Made by a program: the position numbers and the translations under genes | Shown here: positions 59,845 to 64,000 of the stretch, in pieces | How the letters are laid out: each line of letters starts with the position of its first letter | Position numbering within the stretch: the first letter of the stretch is position 1 | DNA from: Stropharia rugosoannulata | Lineage: Eukaryota > Basidiomycota > Agaricomycetes > Agaricales > Strophariaceae | NCBI GenBank assembly: GCA_028532985.1 | Contig: JANCIK010000001.1 | Coordinates: 310,001 to 374,000 of the forward strand | Reading direction: 5' to 3' | DNA: 64,000 nucleotides | The notes under the pieces: generated by a model | What the model was told of the DNA's origin: nothing | Seen by the model: the letters and a program-made list of their open reading frames with translations, nothing else | Database searches by the model: none

Positions 59845-62505
59845 ATGTCTTCCCAATCGATTGCATCCATCTCTACCGCCGCTTCAAAGCTCGACGTCCC
59901 TGTCAAGGGACTGTCCTTACCCCTGTCCAGCTCACAGAACAGCATCGCCATTGCTCTACCCATTGAGGCGGACGACGAACGTGACTTGGGCTGCACCGTC
60001 GATGGGGCCCCGTCGACGTGCCTCGCAGCAGATATCTCGAACGCTCGTTCGCCCACCCAGGCGCTACTCGATAATGTATCTCTTGCCCTTACCCTCCTGG
60101 ATGAGCCGCCTGCTACTCCTTCTATGCCGGCTACGAAGGATGTGCACCAAAGGCAGGCGGAGGAGGGACAAGGGATGGAGATACAGTTGTCGGATTTGCT
60201 GAGGACAGCGGGAAAGGTACCGAGGTCCTCTGTGTTGTGCACTTGATTTCTTATTGTCATCTCAGGAACTCCCTCAAAGGAGGGATGTGGGCTTCCCCCT
60301 CCATACATCCGCAATACACCCCGTAATGCAGTCGGTTTGGTACGACTTTACGAGGTGTGGCTTTGAACGGACCCCTGGAGGGACCACAACAGTATGTTTT
60401 ACTCCTTTTATACTTCAATATTTACTGAATAGTGTAATTAGGACTCGTGTTTAATGAACACGAGTCTCATTCAACCCTGCCTTCCCCTCCCCTCCTTCCG
60501 GTCCTCCTCCTCCTCCGTCTCTCTTCTTCCCGGAGCCTGCCACAGCTCCTCTCACCCTTCCTTGCATGCGAAGGACGCCTACCATCCTGCTTCCTCACAG
60601 GAGCAAGCACACAAACAAAAACCTTCCGTCGTGCAATCCCCCGTCCCAGCTGACGCAGAGGAGGCAGAACACCGCGTGTCGCTTGCCAGCCTGGGGCTCG
60701 AGCCAGTGGCGCTCGCCCTTCCGCAGGTTGCATCTCTTTTCCCGTCTTTCAGCCCGCTCACATATGAAGGTGCGACTGAAGCAGAGGAAGTAGACTCGGC
60801 CTATGTCACTTCTTCTTTCCCATTGCTCAGTCCCCTTGCATACGTGGCGGCTGATGCAGAGAAGCACCGCGTGTCGCTTGTCGGCCTGGGGCTCGAGCCA
60901 GCTGCGCTCTCCCCGGCGCAGGTCGCCTCTTCTTTCCCGTCGATCAGCTCCTTCTCTTACGTTGCGGCGCTTATGGCGCGGGACCCAATCGTTGCTGCAG
61001 CCAGCACAGCCTCGGTGGGCATAGTGGATGGATTTTCGTCGTCCGGGAGCACAGGCCACAGAATTGTGACCGAGAAGGCGTCAGCGGGTTTATGCAGTGT
61101 TTTGGGTATGCCGACTGCATTTTTATCTAGACCACATGCTGAATATTACTGAGCAGCAGAAAATGTCTACCCATCGGGTGGATCAGGGACCGGGACCTTT
61201 GAGCAACGAAGTGATATCTCCAGTACGTTTTTTTACATACCAAGGTGACCATTACTCTGATCAAGTTAGGTGTGAGTAATCATAGCAGTGCGACTTACGT
61301 CGAGCATACCGGAATTGAGCCTTCGGGTGTTCTTCCTCGTGTGCCCTTCTGGGAAGCACGTCAGTACGAATCTGGTGAGTCTGTTCTTCATCCTGTAAAA
61401 TGCGCCTGTTAACATGAATACCCCGAAAGGTGTTGGAAACTGGCTGTTGTCCATATCCGGTGTGGAGCGTATAGCTCCCTCGGAGGATGACGAGGCAAAT
61501 CCCTCTTCTCGTGAGGATTTTACTCTGCTATCGATTATTTGAGCTTATTTTGTGATCAAATCAGCTACTTTCGTCATTATCAACTTCAATGACGCCCGTC
61601 GCCGAGGCGCACAGATCGAACCAATAGGTGTTCTCTCTGCTTATGCAGAGGTCGAGCCGATAGGTGTTCTCTGTTCGCCCGAGGTTTTAGAGCTCCGGCC
61701 ATCAACTTCGAGTACTCTGTCTGTGTACTCGGACGTTGGATCTGAGTACTCCCGCTCGAGCTCTGAGGCTGACGGCCCCGTGAGCTGTGCCCGTCACCGA
61801 CGGGTGCTACAGCTCACGAAAGGGGAGGCCGAGGCGCCGCGTGCGCCTCAGGCATTTGTACGCCGTCCAACCCGTCTTTCCCAGTCTTTCGTGCCTTCGG
61901 AAGTCGACCCTCGTTCGCCTGTTCCGCTCAATGTTCCCTTTGTCCCTGAATCTCGGCCCCTTGTGGTACCGACTTCAGCCCCTGCCCCAAGCGGCGCCTC
62001 CAAAGGCGCCCTTTTTATTCCCGCCCCTCGCCCTCTCGTGGTCCCCACGACAAATACCATTCCCTTCCCCTCACCCCCGGTTGTGGCACCCTCGCCACCT
62101 TCAGTGCGAACTGGTAAGGCCGAGAGCATTGCCCCCGCTGTCGACACCACCCATACACCACCCATGTCGACGCCGGATGTGTGCACTGCGCTCCCTGCGC
62201 TGGCAGAAGGCCCCCCGCCCGCCAGCGCTGAAGTCTCCCCGCCGCACAGGCAGGTGCTCGAGGCGCGTGCAGGACCGCGGCGCATCCTCAGGATCCCGCG
62301 GTTCACCGCCAGGCTCTTCGCAGCACGCAGGGTCCCCGCGCCCGCCACCGCAACGCCCCCTCCCTCCATCTCCCCCGCCTGCACGTCCAATGGACCAGTT
62401 TCTGCCCCTGTGTCTTCTCCTGTGGGCAGTCGCTCCGCCAGGATCAGCGCCGCATTCCGCAACATCGCAAGACGGCTTCGCCGCTCGCGGCCTGGTTCTG
62501 GGTAA
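59845..62505 (+). CDS. Long disordered Pro/Ser-rich protein with internal repeats
   Basis: Seven exons join in phase: 59845-60216, 60266-60391, 60442-61105, 61157-61222, 61270-61374, 61430-61510, 61565-62505. The 784-residue product has no recognised domain. A degenerate repeat of about 66 residues occurs twice (HRVSLASLGLEP near residue 242 and HRVSLVGLGLEP near 308), each followed by QVAS-FPS. A shorter EPIGVL motif recurs around exon 7, and a SGVL variant in exon 5. The last 300 residues are proline/serine/alanine-rich and end in a basic segment (ARRLRRSRPGSG). The stop overlaps a gtaagc donor, so a further exon (near 62669-62734) is possible. Probably a scaffold or regulator; not known. 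Confidence 0.6.
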
Positions 62506-63213
62506 GCAGGATGTTACCCCCTGTCCCTTGCATGCTCCCCCGCCCCCTCTCATGCCCCTCGCCGGCTCTCTGGCGACGTCTCGGCCAACAGGCCATATTT
62601 TATATTTTATTTATCTTTTTCTTTCTCTGTTGGACATTTCGTTGCTTGGCGCGCCCGCGTTTGTAGATAGATGCTCGGGTGTGGCCGCGGACATTGGACT
62701 ATGCGACCTGGACGCTCTATGGACAGTAGTGTAGTTTTATATAGTACTTCCGTTGCAATACGATTTGTTCTACCATGCTCCTATATCATTAACCGAACGG
62801 GAGTCCCACGGAAAACAGGTCAGCGACTGCTTACTTCTGAAAGCTTCAAGTTTTTTGATTTGTCAACTGGTCTCTAGAGTGTATGATAAGTCAAGGAATT
62901 ATTTTAGGATCAAGGGGCAGAGTCAATGTCATAAATGTCATATTACGAGTTGTTCTATGTTTGCCATTGGCCACGATACATGATGTCCGGAACAACATGA
63001 TCAGAACCTTTTCACGAGGCAAATCAGAAGTGAGAAGTGCAATGGTGTCCGTGGGTATCGTCGAACCGAGACAGACATGGAACATCCAATCAAAGCCAAG
63101 CGGCTACTGACTGTATAGTATACAAAGTCAATCCCACCTTGAAAGCTCCCAAGGTCATCCTTCTTCCATTACCTTCAACTACGCATTCGGGAAGCAGTCG
63201 CTCACCGATTTGA
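62506..63213. other. Intergenic, possibly one more exon of the upstream gene
   Basis: A frame at about 62669-62734 could be an extra 3' exon of the preceding gene (acceptor tagatag|A). Otherwise no gene. Confidence 0.35.
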
Positions 63214-64000
63214 ATGGACTCACTGGCAGACGATGTATCCATTGCCAACCTGTAAGCACTTTCTGGTTTGAGCTCGTGCTATATGCTGATTCTTACAACT
63301 TATAGGACAGGACCTCCCGTTCGTTGTCTCTCCAAACTATCACTGCAGTACGCGAACTTAAAAGACGTGCAGCTCATTAGCCTAATCCTGAACTGGGGAC
63401 TCTTCGGAGCGTTATCCATCCAAGTCTGTACGTATTTTTAGTCACGGCGATAATCGGTCCATAAGTACATCAGTGCTTACCTCTTTTGAACCTTTTCAGA
63501 CCTATACTATCAACTGTTTCCCAACGAACCCTTGCGCATACGCATTCTAGTATACACTATATATGTGCTTGAAGCCGTTCAGACTATCCTATTGACCAAT
63601 GCGGTCTGGAGGTGGTTGGTCACTGGGTTTGGTAACGTCGAGAAACTTAACCTCGTTGGTACAGACCTATGGATATCCGTCTGCGTGGTTGGAGGCTTGG
63701 GTAAGTTTTGGGACTTGACTTCGAACTTGACAATACTGACTATTCTATCTGCTATCACGAAGTCGCCTTCCTGGTACAGTTATTCTATGCTTACAGAATC
63801 AGGCGGTTTACAGAAAACTCGTATATTTCCTATACCATTGTTGCTGTAAAGTCTTTTTCTGCAACATTGCATGAGCCCCGTCTGACGTGTGTGGCAGGTG
63901 TCTATTTGCTCGCTTATTGGCGCTCTTGGCACTGGCGTCGTTGTTGCACAAGAAGGTTCATTTAGTGGCTTATTTGGCCGGAAGACTCTTGCATTTGTGC
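63214..64000 (+). CDS. DUF6534-type membrane protein, 5' part
   Basis: Exons 63214-63251, 63306-63427, 63500-63700, 63763-63845 and 63898 onward join in phase; the gene runs off the window. The readable part matches the N-terminal half that accompanies DUF6534 in agaricomycete membrane proteins: LILNWGLFGALSIQVYLYY, FPNEPLRIRILVYTIYVLE, TNAVWRWLVTGFGNVEKLN and AFLVQLFYAYRI, forming at least four hydrophobic segments. These seven-TM-like proteins form large families of unknown function. The C-terminal DUF6534 domain itself is outside the window. Confidence 0.8.

Noticed and set aside
61787..62734. A 315-residue protein in a second frame, and a 205-residue one on the minus strand
   Set aside because: Both overlap exon 7 of the phase-consistent seven-exon gene; high GC content there keeps all frames open.

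Overview
The window is nuclear DNA of a filamentous basidiomycete, most likely an agaricomycete mushroom-forming fungus. Coding regions are interrupted by many 40-95 nt GT-AG introns. The gene set is typical of that class: an F-box-like/LRR protein, a DUF6593-like protein, multi-pass membrane proteins of the DUF6534-associated type, a fungal Galpha-i-like subunit and lineage-specific small secreted proteins. I rebuilt exon chains by hand with consistent splice phases. No CRISPR, rRNA gene, functional tRNA or autonomous transposase was seen.

Region 1 (1-31 kb). It opens with an 834 bp non-autonomous DNA transposon that has inverted ends and a perfect 9 bp target-site duplication. Then come a small secreted protein, an F-box protein, a zinc-finger gene cut by an in-frame stop, an Ego1/LAMTOR1-like gene, a decayed F-box remnant, a DUF6593-like gene, a second Ego1-like gene, a 7-TM-type membrane protein, a second zinc-finger gene, an FHA-kinase (Chk2/Cds1-like) with altered key residues, an unassigned spliced gene, a second copy of the secreted-protein gene and a glutathione transferase. 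Three paralogue pairs (secreted, zinc finger, Ego1-like) lie in mirror order and opposite orientation around about 16 kb, which looks like an old inverted duplication.

Region 2 (31.5-59 kb). A younger inverted segmental duplication (arms about 31,579-38,205 and 50,779-57,234) flanks the Galpha gene. Both arms carry an AT-hook gene, a PAN-like secreted-protein gene, a GST pseudogene and unassigned conserved DNA. Nested in it is a very young palindrome: arms 47,868-50,380 and 50,839-53,351, each 2,513 bp, differing by two single-base homopolymer indels that I could see, around a 458 bp spacer. Only the two palindromic PAN copies have intact frames; the two others are frameshifted. More decayed copies lie at 38.8, 57.2, 58.0 and 59.1 kb.

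Region 3 (59-64 kb). A seven-exon gene encodes a long, proline/serine-rich, probably disordered protein with internal repeats, followed by the 5' part of a DUF6534-type membrane protein that runs off the window.

The most unusual feature is repeated inverted duplication at three apparent ages, generating mirror-image gene families of secreted, DNA-binding and signalling proteins.
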